In this document: piece by piece, positions 45,133 to 55,278 of the stretch
Layout of the letters: each line of letters begins with the position of its first letter
How positions within the stretch are numbered: position 1 is the first letter of the stretch
Source of the DNA: Hymenobacter radiodurans
GTDB taxonomy: Bacteria; Bacteroidota; Bacteroidia; Cytophagales; Hymenobacteraceae
Assembly (NCBI RefSeq): GCF_004355185.1
Contig: NZ_CP037922.1
Span: forward strand, 2,760,001-2,824,000
Length of the DNA: 64,000 bases
Reading direction: 5' to 3'
The notes under the pieces: model-generated
Databases searched by the model: none
What the model saw: the letters and a program-made list of their open reading frames with translations, nothing else
What the model was told of the DNA's origin: nothing
Program-made: the position numbers and the translations under genes

Positions 45133-46484
45133 ATGGAAGTCACTTCCAATCAGTCCTTTGCGCTTGCGCAAGCGCCCGTACCCGTCACTGATGCAACGGA
45201 AAAAGCTACACTGGTGGCTGTGGCACTGGGGCTACTAGCGCTGCTTGGGGCTGCCTTCGATGCAGATGCGGCGCGGGCACGGCTAAGCATGTACGCGGCG
45301 CTGGCCCTCGTTAGCGGCGGTACGCTTGCTTGGGCTTGGCACAAGTTTGGGCGAGGTGAGGCGGGCGTAAAGCAAAATAATCTATGGCTGCGGGCTAGTA
45401 CCAGTCGTGGGGCCATTGCCTGGGTTACGGGCCTGGTGCTCACGGGCTTCTATATGCTGATCTATTGGTTTCCGCAGTACCTCGAAAACCTGATCCGCAC
45501 CCTCGACCCGTTTAGCCAAGCGTTGCGCAACCGCCCCGCCGACCAATGGTTTTTGTACGGCACCTTCTACACGCTGGCCGTGCTGGTGATGGGTGGCCGG
45601 GCGTTGTGGAAGTACCGCCATTCCCGCTACCAGCTTATTCGTACGGCATCGGTGATGTTTTTCCAGCTGGGTTTCGCCTTTTTGTTGCCGGGTGTGCTGT
45701 TATTTTTTCAACAGCCGGAGTTTTACTTCTCTTACTTCTGGCCATTGAAATACGATTACCTTTTTCCGGGCGGAGTAGCCGACTTAGTAAAGAATGGCGG
45801 TTTGGGCGTGTTTATGGTGTTCTGGGGGGCAATTATGTCGCTGGTTGCTACGCCCGTTCTCACCTACTTTTATGGCAAGCGCTGGTACTGTTCCTGGGTA
45901 TGCGGCTGCGGTGGCCTGGCCGAAACTGCCGGCGACCCCTACCGCCACCTCTCCGACAAAAGCCGCGCTGCTTGGCGCTGGGAAGTACGCCTTGTTTATC
46001 CCATCCTTGCCCTCATCGTATTGATTACCATATTACTGTGGGTAAATCAGCTGTATGGCAGCTTTCTGGGTGAAATAGGCAATAGCCTAAATAAGTTCTA
46101 TGGTTTCGCCATCGGGGCAGTGTTCTCCGGTGTGGTGGGCGTAGGCTTTTACCCTATCATGGGCAGCAGGGTGTGGTGCCGGTTTGGCTGTCCGATGGCG
46201 GCATATTTGGGCCTCCTGCAAAAGCACTTTTCCCGCTTCCGCATCACTACCAACGGCGGACAGTGCATTAGCTGCGGCAATTGCTCCAACGTCTGCGAAA
46301 TGGGCATCGATGTAAAGCAGTACGCCCAGCGCGGCGAGCCCATCATCCGGGCCTCCTGCGTGGGCTGCGGCATGTGCTCCACGGCCTGCCCGCGCGGCGT
46401 ACTCAACCTAGAAAATGCCCCCGCGAAGGTCGCTACCAAGCCTCTCAACTCATTCATGCTGATACGCTGCGGATATTAAGCTAG
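45133..46484 (+). CDS. Membrane-bound 4Fe-4S protein (NapH/NosR/CcoG type), C-terminal frameshift at C5
   Basis: About 450 residues. Six membrane helices surround the CSWVCGCGG and CRFGCP segments. Two 4Fe-4S clusters follow near the C-terminus: CISCGNCSNVCEMG and CVGCGMCSTACPRG. As given the last frame ends at 46479; one extra C in 46418-46422 gives NAPREGRYQASQLIHADTLRILS and a stop at 46484, which looks more natural. Probably passes electrons across the membrane together with the FAD protein upstream. A CcoG role (copper insertion in cbb3 oxidase) is possible but no cco genes are near. Confidence 0.82.
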
Positions 46485-46507
46485 ACTCTTTAACCCGATA
46501 ACACGAC

Positions 46508-46543
46508 AAAAGGCCTCCAGACTTTCAAGTCTGGAGGTCTTTT
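46508..46543. terminator. Bidirectional terminator
   Basis: AAAAGGCCTCCAGACTT and AAGTCTGGAGGTCTTTT form a near-perfect stem between convergent genes; this one does not use the G6 motif. Confidence 0.9.
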
Positions 46544-46627
46544 GCTCTGTAATTCATTTCGGCATTTAGGTGGTCATGCAGAGCGGCGCGCAGCAGACCG
46601 CTTAAAGAGCCGACTAACTATGGTTTG

Positions 46628-47614
46628 TTACTTCAAGAACGCCAGTAATGCCGCCTGAAACTCCTTCGGCGCTTCCAAGTGCGGAATGTGCCCAACCTTC
46701 TCCAGCGCCACCAATTTTGCCCCCCGAATCTGCTCGGTGGTGCGCTTGCCTAGCGCCGGATACTGCCCCATCGTAGCCAATACTTTCGGATCTTTCACCA
46801 AGCCCTTACCTACAACGGTGCGGTCTTGCTGGCCGATGATCAGCAGCGTGGGCACAGCTATACGGGTGAATTCATACGCCACCGGCTGCTGATAAATCAT
46901 TTGATAAGTGAGGGCACTAGCTAGGGCGACCTTCGGGAAATCGGGGTGAGTGGTTTGTGCGGCCAGTGGGCGCACCCACTCGTCGTGGGCGGCGGGGTAA
47001 CCGCCGGGGTAATAGGTTGCGTGGTACTTGCGGATGCTCGCCTCCGTCGTCTTCAGTTCCGTGGCCAATGACTCATCTACGGACTGAAACGGCACCCCGA
47101 CGCGGTAATCCTCTAAGCCAATAGGGTTTTCAAGCACGAGCCGCTCCGTAGTTTCGGGGTAGAGCAGGGCAAAGCGCGTAGCCAGCATGCCGCCCATACT
47201 ATGACCCACAATTATGGCTTTCCGAACACCCAGCGTATCGAGCAGGTGCTTGGTGTTGCGGGCTAATTGATGAAACGAGTACTGCAGCGCCGGCTTATCC
47301 GACTTGCCAAAGCCCACCTGATCAGGCGCGACTACCCGGAATCCTGCCTGAGTTAATGCTTTAATCGTTTCGCGCCAGTAAGCGGCAAAGAAGTTTTTGC
47401 CGTGAAGCAACACCACAGTGCGGCCATTGGCGCGGGCCGTAGGCGCTACGTCCATGTAAGCCATGCGCACCGCCTGCCCTTCCAGCTTCAGCGGTAGCGT
47501 CTTGACGGGATACGGATACTCGTAGCCGTCGAGGGTAGCGTTGAGGCTGGGGGGTGTTTGGGCCAATAGCTGAAGTGGCAGCAGAAGCAGCAAGAACGGA
47601 AGAAGCGTTTTCAT
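46628..47614 (-). CDS. Exported alpha/beta-fold hydrolase
   Basis: 328 residues from ATG 47614, which places a signal peptide (KTLLPFLLLLLPLQLLAQ) at the N-terminus; a longer frame starts at 47680. The oxyanion loop LLHGKNF, the nucleophile elbow GHSMGG and the terminal catalytic His in KVGHIPHLEAP are all present. Acts in the periplasm or outside; substrate unknown. The next gene upstream (47643) ends 28 bases before. Confidence 0.88.
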   Translation of the reverse strand: MKTLLPFLLLLLPLQLLAQTPPSLNATLDGYEYPYPVKTLPLKLEGQAVRMAYMDVAPTARANGRTVVLLHGKNFFAAYWRETIKALTQAGFRVVAPDQVGFGKSDKPALQYSFHQLARNTKHLLDTLGVRKAIIVGHSMGGMLATRFALLYPETTERLVLENPIGLEDYRVGVPFQSVDESLATELKTTEASIRKYHATYYPGGYPAAHDEWVRPLAAQTTHPDFPKVALASALTYQMIYQQPVAYEFTRIAVPTLLIIGQQDRTVVGKGLVKDPKVLATMGQYPALGKRTTEQIRGAKLVALEKVGHIPHLEAPKEFQAALLAFLK

Positions 47615-47642
47615 GAAGTAGCAGCCAATGGTTTTGCAGGCC

Positions 47643-48209
47643 TCAAGAAGCCTGTTGCCTTTCCCGAAAACGTAATTCAATCGCTCTAGTGTCTTCGTCA
47701 GACCAGATAATTGATTTTACGTCATCAATTCTAAACACGGAAATTCCATCATTCTCGCCGTACTCGTTGAAGCACTCCACCAGCATTTCGTCCTCTGCCA
47801 CATGCTTGACGACCACATAATAACCCGGTCCGTGATAGGAAATGAAGTACACTAAATGCTGTAGCTGCTGGGACTTATGCAACAACTCAGGAATGCTGAT
47901 ATATCCTTCATCATAGAGCGAAGGGGTCTTCAAGCGCCCGTAAATTTTATCAAGATTGTTCTCCTTTAACTCGACATTCCTGATGTAGCGGTCGTCGTAA
48001 TCCACCTGAAAAACATCAGCGGTCCGAACGGTTCGTATGCCTTGCACGAGGCCATTCGTGTTGATGGTTCGTAAGGTTATGGTTTCGTCGTTGTGCACGA
48101 TAATGTAGCCTAGCACAAAGCCGCTGGGCTCACTTGCATTAGTCCGGAGCGCAATAAGGCGCTTTTCTGCCTGAGCCTTTTCTATTAATTCAGAAATTAA
48201 AGTACCCAT
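47643..48209 (-). CDS. Hypothetical 188-residue protein, function unknown
   Basis: Cytosolic, no signal peptide or helix. It reads as two similar beta-rich halves: residues ~25-70 (GFVLGYIIVHNDETITLRTIN) and ~115-175 (YHGPGYYVVVKHVAEDEMLV, then FRIDDVKSIIWSDE), each an SH3/PRC-barrel-like series with a final 'D-V' turn. Could be an RNA- or protein-binding fold; I do not recognise a family. Codon use looks like its neighbours. Confidence 0.6.
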   Translation of the reverse strand: MGTLISELIEKAQAEKRLIALRTNASEPSGFVLGYIIVHNDETITLRTINTNGLVQGIRTVRTADVFQVDYDDRYIRNVELKENNLDKIYGRLKTPSLYDEGYISIPELLHKSQQLQHLVYFISYHGPGYYVVVKHVAEDEMLVECFNEYGENDGISVFRIDDVKSIIWSDEDTRAIELRFRERQQAS

Positions 48210-48246
48210 AAGTATACTTCTGACAATTATGAGTTTATATAAAATA

Positions 48247-48708
48247 TTATTTCGTCGCTAGGCCCGCCAGTACTTCCTTGGCCTTAGCTACGTGGTCGGT
48301 GGCGCGTTGCATAGAATTGAAGATGTACTGAATCACGCCTTCTTTGTCGATCACAAACGTGACGCGACCGGGCAGAATGCCGAGCATTGCGCGAGGCACT
48401 TCATACAGCTTGCGCACTTTGCCACTTTCATCGGCCAGCAGCGGGAAAGGCAGGCGGTGCTTCTGCGTGAATTTCTGGTGGGAAGCCTCACTGTCGGAGC
48501 TGATGCCGATTACTTCGGCGCCGAGGTCCTGGAAGTCCTCATATTGGTCGCGAAAGGAGCAGGCTTGGGCCGTGCAGCCGGGGGTATCGTCTTTGGGATA
48601 GAAGTAAAGCACGATAGCGCGCTGCCCACGCTGCTCGGCGAGGCGAAAGGTGGCGCCGGTGGTAGTGGGCAAAGTAAAGTCGGGGGCTTGGTCGCCAATC
48701 TGGAGCAT
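48247..48708 (-). CDS. bcp: Thioredoxin-dependent peroxiredoxin BCP
   Basis: 153 residues from ATG 48708. PGCTAQACSFRD carries the peroxidatic Cys and the second Cys four residues later (1-Cys/atypical 2-Cys PrxQ pattern), with the YFYPKDDT run before it. The longer frame (to 49017) is antisense to the next gene and not used. Reduces peroxides using thioredoxin. A TATCTTTC near 48734 may be its -10. Divergent from a glycosyltransferase gene. Confidence 0.93.
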   Translation of the reverse strand: MLQIGDQAPDFTLPTTTGATFRLAEQRGQRAIVLYFYPKDDTPGCTAQACSFRDQYEDFQDLGAEVIGISSDSEASHQKFTQKHRLPFPLLADESGKVRKLYEVPRAMLGILPGRVTFVIDKEGVIQYIFNSMQRATDHVAKAKEVLAGLATK

Positions 48709-48783
48709 AGGGTTCGGATGTAAATGGGCTGGAAAGATAGCCCCAAAAAGATTCGGCATCTTTGTGCAACTCCCCGCTCGTGT

Positions 48784-49493
48784 ATGCCAGATTTGCCCCC
48801 CACTCCCATCATCGACGTTATTATTCCCGCCTACAACGAGGTGCATTCCATTTCGCACGTCATCATGGAAATTCCGAAGGATCTGGTGCGGGAGATAATA
48901 GTGGTCGATAATAACTCCACCGATGATACCGGGCTGATAGCTCGTGCCTCGGGCGCTACGGTACTGCAGGAACGCCGTCCTGGCTATGGCTACGCGTGCC
49001 TGCGAGGCATGGCCCACTGCTATGGCCGCCCCCTGAGGAGCAGCCCGATATCATCGTGTTCCTTGATGGCGATTACTCCGATTATCCCAAGGATATGCCC
49101 TTAGTGCTGGCTCCAATTCTGCGCGGCGAGGCCGATATGGTGATTGGCTCGCGGGCCTTGGGCAAGCGCGAGAAAGGCTCGATGCTGCCCCAGCAGATAT
49201 TCGGCAATTGGCTGGCTACTACGTTGCTGCACTCCTTTTACGGCGCCCGCTTCACCGACCTGGGGCCCTTTCGGGCTATCCGCGCTTCGGCATTGAAGCG
49301 CCTCAACATGCAGGATAAAACCTACGGCTGGACTGTAGAGATGCAGCTTAAAGCCGCCAAACTCAAGCTGCGTACCACCGAAGTACCGGTGCGCTACCGC
49401 CGCCGCATCGGCAAATCGAAGGTATCTGGGACGGTGGCCGGCACGCTGGGCGCGGGCTACAAGATTCTGTGGACCATTTTTAAGTATTTGTAA
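48784..49493 (+). CDS. GT2 (dolichol-phosphate-mannose-synthase-like) glycosyltransferase, frameshifted at C5
   Basis: Given as two frames (48724-49104 and 48996-49493); one extra C in 49029-49033 gives 236 residues from ATG 48784. VIIPAYNEVHSI, EIIVVDNNSTDDT and the DxD in FLDGDYSDYP mark a GT-A fold; VGKSKVSGTVAG-like sequence near the end is typical of the polyprenyl-phosphate glycosyltransferase group. Probably forms a polyprenyl-phosphate sugar, the donor for GT39/GT87-like enzymes, and a GT87-like gene lies 2 kb downstream. Confidence 0.87.
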
Positions 49494-49597
49494 GCAAACG
49501 ATACCCAACAAGGCTTTCCGGAACGGGTTACTGGGGAAGGCATACTTTCCACGGCCATTTTTGCAATGCTCTCTTTAAGGCCATTTTTACTGCATAC

Positions 49598-51060
49598 ATG
49601 AAAGAGCTGGAAATATTTCTTCTGGTTCTTTATGGTTTATGTCTCACGTTCATTCTGGGCTTTAGCCTAAGTCAGCTGCAGCTCACGCGGCTGGCCCGAC
49701 GCGCCTACCGCCGCCCGGCATTGCCCGCACCTTCTCTGCCTGCTGACTGGCCTTCGGTAACCGTGCAGCTGCCTGTGTTCAACGAGGTAAATGTGATAGA
49801 GCGGGTGATAGATGCGGCGGCGGCGCTGGCTTACCCGCACGATAAGCTCCACATTCAGGTACTCGACGATTCCACCGACGAAACAGTTGCGCTGGCCGCC
49901 GCCCGCATAGCGTGGCATCGGGCACAAGGCATCCATATTGATCATGTTCTGAGATCTGATCGTGAGGGCTTTAAAGCTGGTGCATTAAAGCATGCCTTAA
50001 TCTGCACCAACGCGGAGCTAGTCGCTATTTTTGATGCCGATTTCGTACCCGAACCCGACTTTCTGATGCGCACCGTCCCTTACTTTTCTGATGCAGCAGT
50101 TGGGGTAGTGCAAACGCGTTGGGCTCATCTCAATGAGGACTATTCGTTGCTAACGGAGCTGCAGGCGTTTGCCTTGAATGCGCACTTTTACGTGGAGCAA
50201 GTGGGGCGGCTAGCTGGGGGGCATTTTATCAACTTCAACGGTACGGGCGGCGTGTGGCGGCGGCGTTGCATCGAGGAATCGGGTGGGTGGCAGAGCGATA
50301 CGCTCACGGAAGATCTGGACCTGAGCTACCGGGCGCAACTGCGCAATTGGCAATTCGTGTACTTGCCTCAGGTTGTGGCACCCGCTGAGCTACCGGCCGC
50401 AATGGATGCGCTGAAGTCGCAGCAGTTTCGCTGGACCAAAGGCGGCGCCGAAACTGCCCGCAAGCACTTGGGCAGCGTGTTAAGGTCGGGGCTTCCCTTT
50501 TCCACCAAGCTACAGGCCACTTTTCATTTGCTCAACAGCACTGTTTTTCTGGCCATTCTGATCCTCTCCGTGCTCAGCGTACCCTTAGTGTTTGTGCGGC
50601 AACACTCCCCCGAGTTAGAGCTAATATTTGAGTTGGCCAGCGTGTTTTTGCTTACTCTACTGCCGTTGGTGTTCTACTATTACTCAGCTTGGCGCTACGC
50701 TAACCCTGAAGCTCGGTGGGGGCCTTTTTGCCTAAGTTTTTGTTGTTCCTGGCTGTATCCATGGGGTTGGCGCTGCACAACTCAAGGGCAGTGCTGCTGG
50801 GGCTGATGGGCCGACGCTCGGCCTTTATCCGCACTCCCAAAATGGGCTTGGTCCGGCGTCAAGGAACCTGGCAGGGTCGCCGCTACCGCACCGGTCGCTT
50901 CGATGGCCTTACTGTGCTAGAAGGACTGCTCACCATTTACTTTTTGTTTGGCATTGGGGCCGGCTTGTCCATTGGTGACTACGGCCTGCTGCCATTTCAT
51001 CTGCTGTTGGCGGTCGGCTACGGCCTTGTTTTCTATTACTCAGTCCGCCACTCCACATAG
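49598..51060 (+). CDS. Processive-type GT2 glycosyltransferase (cellulose-synthase-like), frameshifted at G5
   Basis: Given as two frames; one extra G in 50718-50722 gives 487 residues (ARWGAFLPKFLLFLAVSMGL through the join). One N-terminal helix, then the catalytic D residues in VLDDSTD and FDADFVP, TEDLDLSYRAQL (the general base Asp), and QQFRWTKGG (QxxRW), the four hallmarks of processive GT2 enzymes, followed by four or five C-terminal helices. May polymerise an exopolysaccharide or make glucosyl-lipids. Next gene starts 12 bases downstream. Confidence 0.88.
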
Positions 51061-51072
51061 GCAGCTTTTGCA

Positions 51073-52428
51073 ATGTTTCGCCTCTCTCTTCGTCAGCTCA
51101 TCGCCCTTGTGCTTAGTGCGGCGGCATATGTCGGGGTAGCTTATGCTACGCCACGAGCAAATTTCGGGCAGCTACTGGGGCTGATGGCCGTGGCGTTTTT
51201 CGCTTATATCTGGCTGGTACGCAACCAGTTGTCGCTGCGGTTAGCCTTGGTTGCCGGTCTGCTCTTTCGCCTACTGTGGCTGCCCGCTACTCCCGCCCTC
51301 TCCGACGACTATCACCGTTTCCGTTGGGATGGCCTGCTGGTGGCTGGGGGGCAAAATCCGTACTTGCACCGCCCCGCTGAGTTGCTGGCATCCCCCACCC
51401 AGCCTAGCAACATACAGCTAGCGCAGCAACTCACCGACCTCTATCCCAAACTCAACTCTCCTCATTATTACTCTGTCTATCCACCCGTTTGTCAAGCCAT
51501 TTTTGGGGTGGCCGCGTGGCTGTTCCCCGATAGCGAACAGGGCTTTATAGTTCTCTTGCGGGTAGTGCTGATAGGCGCAGAACTGGCAACGTTTCTCTTG
51601 CTAGTGAGCCTGCTGCGCCATTTTGGTCAGCTAAAGCACCAAGCGCTATGGTACGTGCTAAATCCGCTGGTTATCGTAGAGCTGACGGGCAACCTCCACT
51701 TTGAAGCCTTACTCATCTTCGGACTGCTGGCGGCATGGTGGGCGCTGGTGCGAGGGCGCTGGGCGTGGTCGGCGGGAGCACTGGGGCTGGCTGTGGCCAC
51801 CAAACTGCTGCCGCTGCTGGTGCTCCCTTTTCTAATTCGACGCTTGGGCTGGGGGGCTTTTTTGCGCTATGCCGCCGTCCTGAGCGTGGTCGTAGGGGCC
51901 CTTTTTGTGCCATTTCTATCCCTAGATCTATTCAGCAACTTTGGCCGGAGCCTCGATCTATATTTTCACACCTTTGAGTTCAATGCCAGCTTCTACTATC
52001 TACTACGAGCGGCCGGCTACTGGCTGAAAGGCTATAACCTGATAGCCACCATCGGTACCGGCCTTGCTCTGACCACTGGCCTGTTGTTGTTGCTGTATGC
52101 TTGGCGTGAGCACCACTCTACGTTGGCCTCGCTGGGCCAAACGCTGTTGCTGGCTCTTACACTCTACTACTTGCTGGCTACCACTGTACATCCTTGGTAT
52201 CTGACGCCGCTTGTTGCCTTGGCCTGCTTCACGCCTTACCGCTATAGTGTGGTTTGGTCGGGCGTAGTTTTACTTTCCTACGCCGCCTATCAAACGCCCA
52301 TTTATGCCGAGAATCTTCTGTTGGTGGGCTTAGAGTATATAGTAGTCGTTGGAAGCCTGGTGTGGGAAGTATTACTGTCGAAGCCTGTAAGTTTGTTTAC
52401 AGTGAACCCACCGACTCAAATCAGGTAG
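51073..52428 (+). CDS. Polytopic GT87/mannosyltransferase-like membrane protein
   Basis: 451 residues and about 11 helices. SDDYHRFRWDGLLVAGGQNPY carries the acidic pair of the first outer loop, as in GT-C enzymes; HFEALLIFGLLAAWWALV and TVHPWYLTPLVALACF match the GT87/Alg-type layout. It follows the GT2 gene by 12 bases and probably uses a polyprenyl-phosphate sugar from the 48784 product. Sugar identity unknown. Two iterated G6 motifs inside (51346, 51851), both in frame. Confidence 0.78.
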   Translation: MFRLSLRQLIALVLSAAAYVGVAYATPRANFGQLLGLMAVAFFAYIWLVRNQLSLRLALVAGLLFRLLWLPATPALSDDYHRFRWDGLLVAGGQNPYLHRPAELLASPTQPSNIQLAQQLTDLYPKLNSPHYYSVYPPVCQAIFGVAAWLFPDSEQGFIVLLRVVLIGAELATFLLLVSLLRHFGQLKHQALWYVLNPLVIVELTGNLHFEALLIFGLLAAWWALVRGRWAWSAGALGLAVATKLLPLLVLPFLIRRLGWGAFLRYAAVLSVVVGALFVPFLSLDLFSNFGRSLDLYFHTFEFNASFYYLLRAAGYWLKGYNLIATIGTGLALTTGLLLLLYAWREHHSTLASLGQTLLLALTLYYLLATTVHPWYLTPLVALACFTPYRYSVVWSGVVLLSYAAYQTPIYAENLLLVGLEYIVVVGSLVWEVLLSKPVSLFTVNPPTQIR

Positions 52429-52654
52429 TGTTCACGCATTATTCTACAAATCAAATACTTGCTTCATAAGTGTTTAAATATTGTTATATAATAATTAATG
52501 TGTTAATAATGTTAATTTTAGATTAATCTGGGTCAATTGGTTTTTATTAATACACTAAACACCTAGGTTTAACCCATCAAACCCAGCAAATAGCTGGTTT
52601 TGATGCGCATTCTATATCGCTTATCAGGAAAAGCCTTCCCGGAATAATCTGTTA

Positions 52655-53083
52655 ATGCCTGGTTTAGAAGTACTACTGAATACGCCCTCGATTTGCATTG
52701 CCTACGACCATTGTAATCAATGGCTCTATGTGGATTGGAAAGGGGAGCAGTGTGAGTTGTCTATTCGCGCAGGGTGCCAAGCGTTGTTGGAGTGTCTGCA
52801 GCGCACCAAGTGCCAGAAGATGTTAAACGACAACTCTAACTTGGAGGGTCCTTGGCAGGAAGCTTCGCGGTGGCTGGATGAAGCATTTTTCCACAAACTC
52901 GCTGACGCTGGTCTGCATTATCTGGCTTGGGTGTACTCCCCCAACTATCTCAGCCGAGGTATTATTGATGACGCACTTTCCTGCGTAAGCAAGCCGATGG
53001 TAGTGAGCTTTGAAGACCTAGCCTCAGCGTATACCTGGCTCAGCGAAAGCGTCAGACCACATTATCTTAATCGTTTGGCGTAA
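52655..53083 (+). CDS. Hypothetical protein with a STAS-like pattern
   Basis: 142 residues, cytosolic. ICIAYDHCNQWLYVDWKG starts a beta-rich half, and a helix-strand alternation with VVSFEDLASAYTWLSE at the end fits the STAS/SEC14-like proteins common in Hymenobacteraceae (two-beta, alternating helices). No catalytic motif. Preceded by an AT-rich 226-base gap with long T and A stretches, likely its promoter region. Function unknown. Confidence 0.6.
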   Translation: MPGLEVLLNTPSICIAYDHCNQWLYVDWKGEQCELSIRAGCQALLECLQRTKCQKMLNDNSNLEGPWQEASRWLDEAFFHKLADAGLHYLAWVYSPNYLSRGIIDDALSCVSKPMVVSFEDLASAYTWLSESVRPHYLNRLA

Positions 53084-53104
53084 AGCGTATTAACTTATTA
53101 GGCC

Positions 53105-54009
53105 TTAAGCTTTCCAATAAGCATAGCGCCGCACCGATTTGAGGCGCATATTGCGGCCATCCCAGGTAGTTTGACGCAGCAAAACGTTGGGATATTTCTT
53201 GGCAAACCAATACACATTCTGCTTATTCTCGGCCAAGGCGACCGTCACCCGCCACGCGGGCTCGGGAGTGTCGGCGGCCAAACTACTCTCCACCTTTACT
53301 TGGGCATTGTAATAGATGGGCCGGGTAGCTTTGCTAGTTTGCTGCAACTCCGTAATGACTACTCGAAAGGTAGGTTTGCGGGTAAAGCGGAGGCTGCGCA
53401 ACGTGTAAGGCAACGCATCTTCAATGAGGGCGTCGCGTCGAAGTTGCCGCTCTCCGCTTCCTTGCCCGTCCCAATACGAATTATACGTTTGCAGATAGTG
53501 CAGCCCTTCGTCGGTGATGGCCTTAAACGTATTGCCGCACCACTCCTGAGATGATGTCGTCAACTTATGCAGGGCGATGGGCTCATCGCGCCGAAAAAAC
53601 AGGGATGTGAGGTAGTGGTAAGGATACTGGTCAGTTTCGATGCGGCAAAACTGATTGACCTTCATCACCGGAAATAAATCGGGCCGCTGTAGGGTGTCAG
53701 CTTTCACATTATACTGGGGCGTAAACTCTTCCTTCACGGTAATAAGCGTGTACTCGAAGCGTCGCACTTTGTCGTATACCACGCGTTCGGCGTTGTAGGT
53801 AGCCACTTCGGCTAGCCCATCTTCCCACCATTTGGCCATCGCCCACTGCTGATTGAAGTGAGGTGCCAGCTTAAGCAACGCCGCGTTATCATCCATCACG
53901 GGCTTGCTTTTGCCCCCGATGCTACTTCCTCATCAGAGGAGCAGGCGGCAAGACCATTGCCCAAGGCCACGAAACTCAACCCAATTACAAAACGACGGAA
54001 ATAGTGCAT
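53105..54009 (-). CDS. Hypothetical lipoprotein, frameshifted at C5
   Basis: As given only 53105-53899 is open and starts without a signal. One extra C in 53913-53917 joins it to ATG 54009, giving 301 residues with a signal peptide and lipobox (LAAC, Cys23), then SSDEEVASGGKSKPVMDDNAALLK. The mature part has alternating beta strands and a central YLQTYNSYWDGQGSG turn; I do not recognise the family. It is the last gene of the minus-strand run that includes the arsenosugar set, 57 bases after it. Confidence 0.7.
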
Positions 54010-54066
54010 ACGAACTAGCTTAATCAAGTAGAATGATGCTAGTACGACGAAACGGAACGGTAGTGG

Positions 54067-54702
54067 CTATTTGGCTTGTTTTTCTGCCGTGCGCCATACG
54101 GCCAGATCGTCGGCCGTATCGACATCGTGCAAAGTAGGCAGGTGGGCAACTTGCAGGCCCAGACGAGCAGCATCGGCTAGGGTATCGGGTAGGACGGAAG
54201 CGGTGCTCCAGGTTTTATTCTGAAATAAATCCTGGTGTAACGCATTCATACCTAGCAGATAATAGCCACCATCAGCGGCTGGCCCCACTACTACATCGTG
54301 CGTGGCTAACAACTCAAAAGCTTGGCTTAAAAGTGCAGTGCTAAGGTCAGGGCAATCGGTGCCAATGATTACAACGGAGGCGGCGCCAGCGGTAAATGAA
54401 TGCTTAAATGCGAACTGCATTTTGCCCCCCAAGTCGCCGGACGGCTGCCGTTGCCAGGTGTAGTCAGGCCATTCAGCAGCTACGGTCTCAGGGGTTAAGG
54501 CCACACTGGCCGGCGGCGTCAGCCACACTATTTTTTGCCCCCCAAAGCCATCAGCGGCGGTACGGGTACGGACCAGCAGTTCACGGTACACGGCCAAAGC
54601 CGCTTCGTCGCCGATGCTTTGCGCGAGTCGAGTTTTTACCTGCCCTAATTCCGGCAGGCGAGCAAAAATGAGCAAATGCTGTTGCTGATTACTGGTGGCC
54701 AC
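54067..54702 (-). CDS. TIGR04282-type arsenosugar biosynthesis glycosyltransferase
   Basis: 211 residues of the DUF2064 family: FARLPELGQVKTRLAQSIG at the start (nucleotide-binding), VIIGTDCPDLS and GPAADGGYYLLG with the DGGY site. In arsenosugar clusters this protein is thought to add sugar to the arsenic-ribose product; here arsS lies two genes upstream in the same direction. Two C6 motifs inside (54425, 54538). Nucleotide-sugar specificity is unknown. Confidence 0.88.
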   Translation of the reverse strand: MATSNQQQHLLIFARLPELGQVKTRLAQSIGDEAALAVYRELLVRTRTAADGFGGQKIVWLTPPASVALTPETVAAEWPDYTWQRQPSGDLGGKMQFAFKHSFTAGAASVVIIGTDCPDLSTALLSQAFELLATHDVVVGPAADGGYYLLGMNALHQDLFQNKTWSTASVLPDTLADAARLGLQVAHLPTLHDVDTADDLAVWRTAEKQAK

Positions 54703-54720
54703 GCCCTACTCTGTTTGTCG

Positions 54721-55266
54721 TTACTTATATACCTGTTCGCCCTGGCGCAGCCACACGCTCCACAGCGCCGAATACGGATGAATCTGGCGCGTAGGTCCGG
54801 CAGCATTGTATATGGGCCGGCCTTCATTTACCCACTGAAAAACACCCCCGTACAAGTTGCGTACGTCGCGGAAGCCCAATGCCTTAAGACGCTCTCCTAC
54901 TCGCTCACTTCGGGCCCCCACAGAGCAGTACACGACTACCGTTTGGTCACGTGATAAGCCGGTGAATTCGTTCTTTTCAAAAGAGTCAAAATTCACAAAT
55001 TTGGCTCCCGTCAAGTGGCTGACCTTGTACTCAGCGGGAGTGCGGGTATCCAGCAATACTACTTTTTGGGACTTGGCCCGCAGCAGGTCGGCCAGGGCGG
55101 CCGGCTGAATGGTAGGCACCGTCTCACGGTACAGCGTCTTGAGCATCTGACGGTAGGCCGGGCTTACCGTTTCTGGCACGGATGTATCTTGTCCGCAGGC
55201 GGGCAGAGCCAGCAGCCCAAGCACCACCACTAATGCGCGCCAGCCGTTCGTCATTTCTATAGTCAA
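54721..55266 (-). CDS. Rhodanese-like lipoprotein of the arsenosugar cluster
   Basis: 181 residues. A signal peptide leads to lipobox LPAC; the rhodanese domain has the active-site loop CSVGARSERV with the catalytic Cys, and DTRTPAEYKVSHLTGA ahead of it. Rhodaneses move sulfane sulfur. Located 12 bases downstream of arsS and 18 bases before the glycosyltransferase, so it belongs to the operon. Its role there is not established. Confidence 0.85.
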   Translation of the reverse strand: MTIEMTNGWRALVVVLGLLALPACGQDTSVPETVSPAYRQMLKTLYRETVPTIQPAALADLLRAKSQKVVLLDTRTPAEYKVSHLTGAKFVNFDSFEKNEFTGLSRDQTVVVYCSVGARSERVGERLKALGFRDVRNLYGGVFQWVNEGRPIYNAAGPTRQIHPYSALWSVWLRQGEQVYK

Positions 55267-55278
55267 AAGTATAAGTCG

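Noticed and set aside
48709..49017. N-terminal extension of bcp
   Set aside because: Antisense to the GT2 gene; bcp starts properly at 48708.
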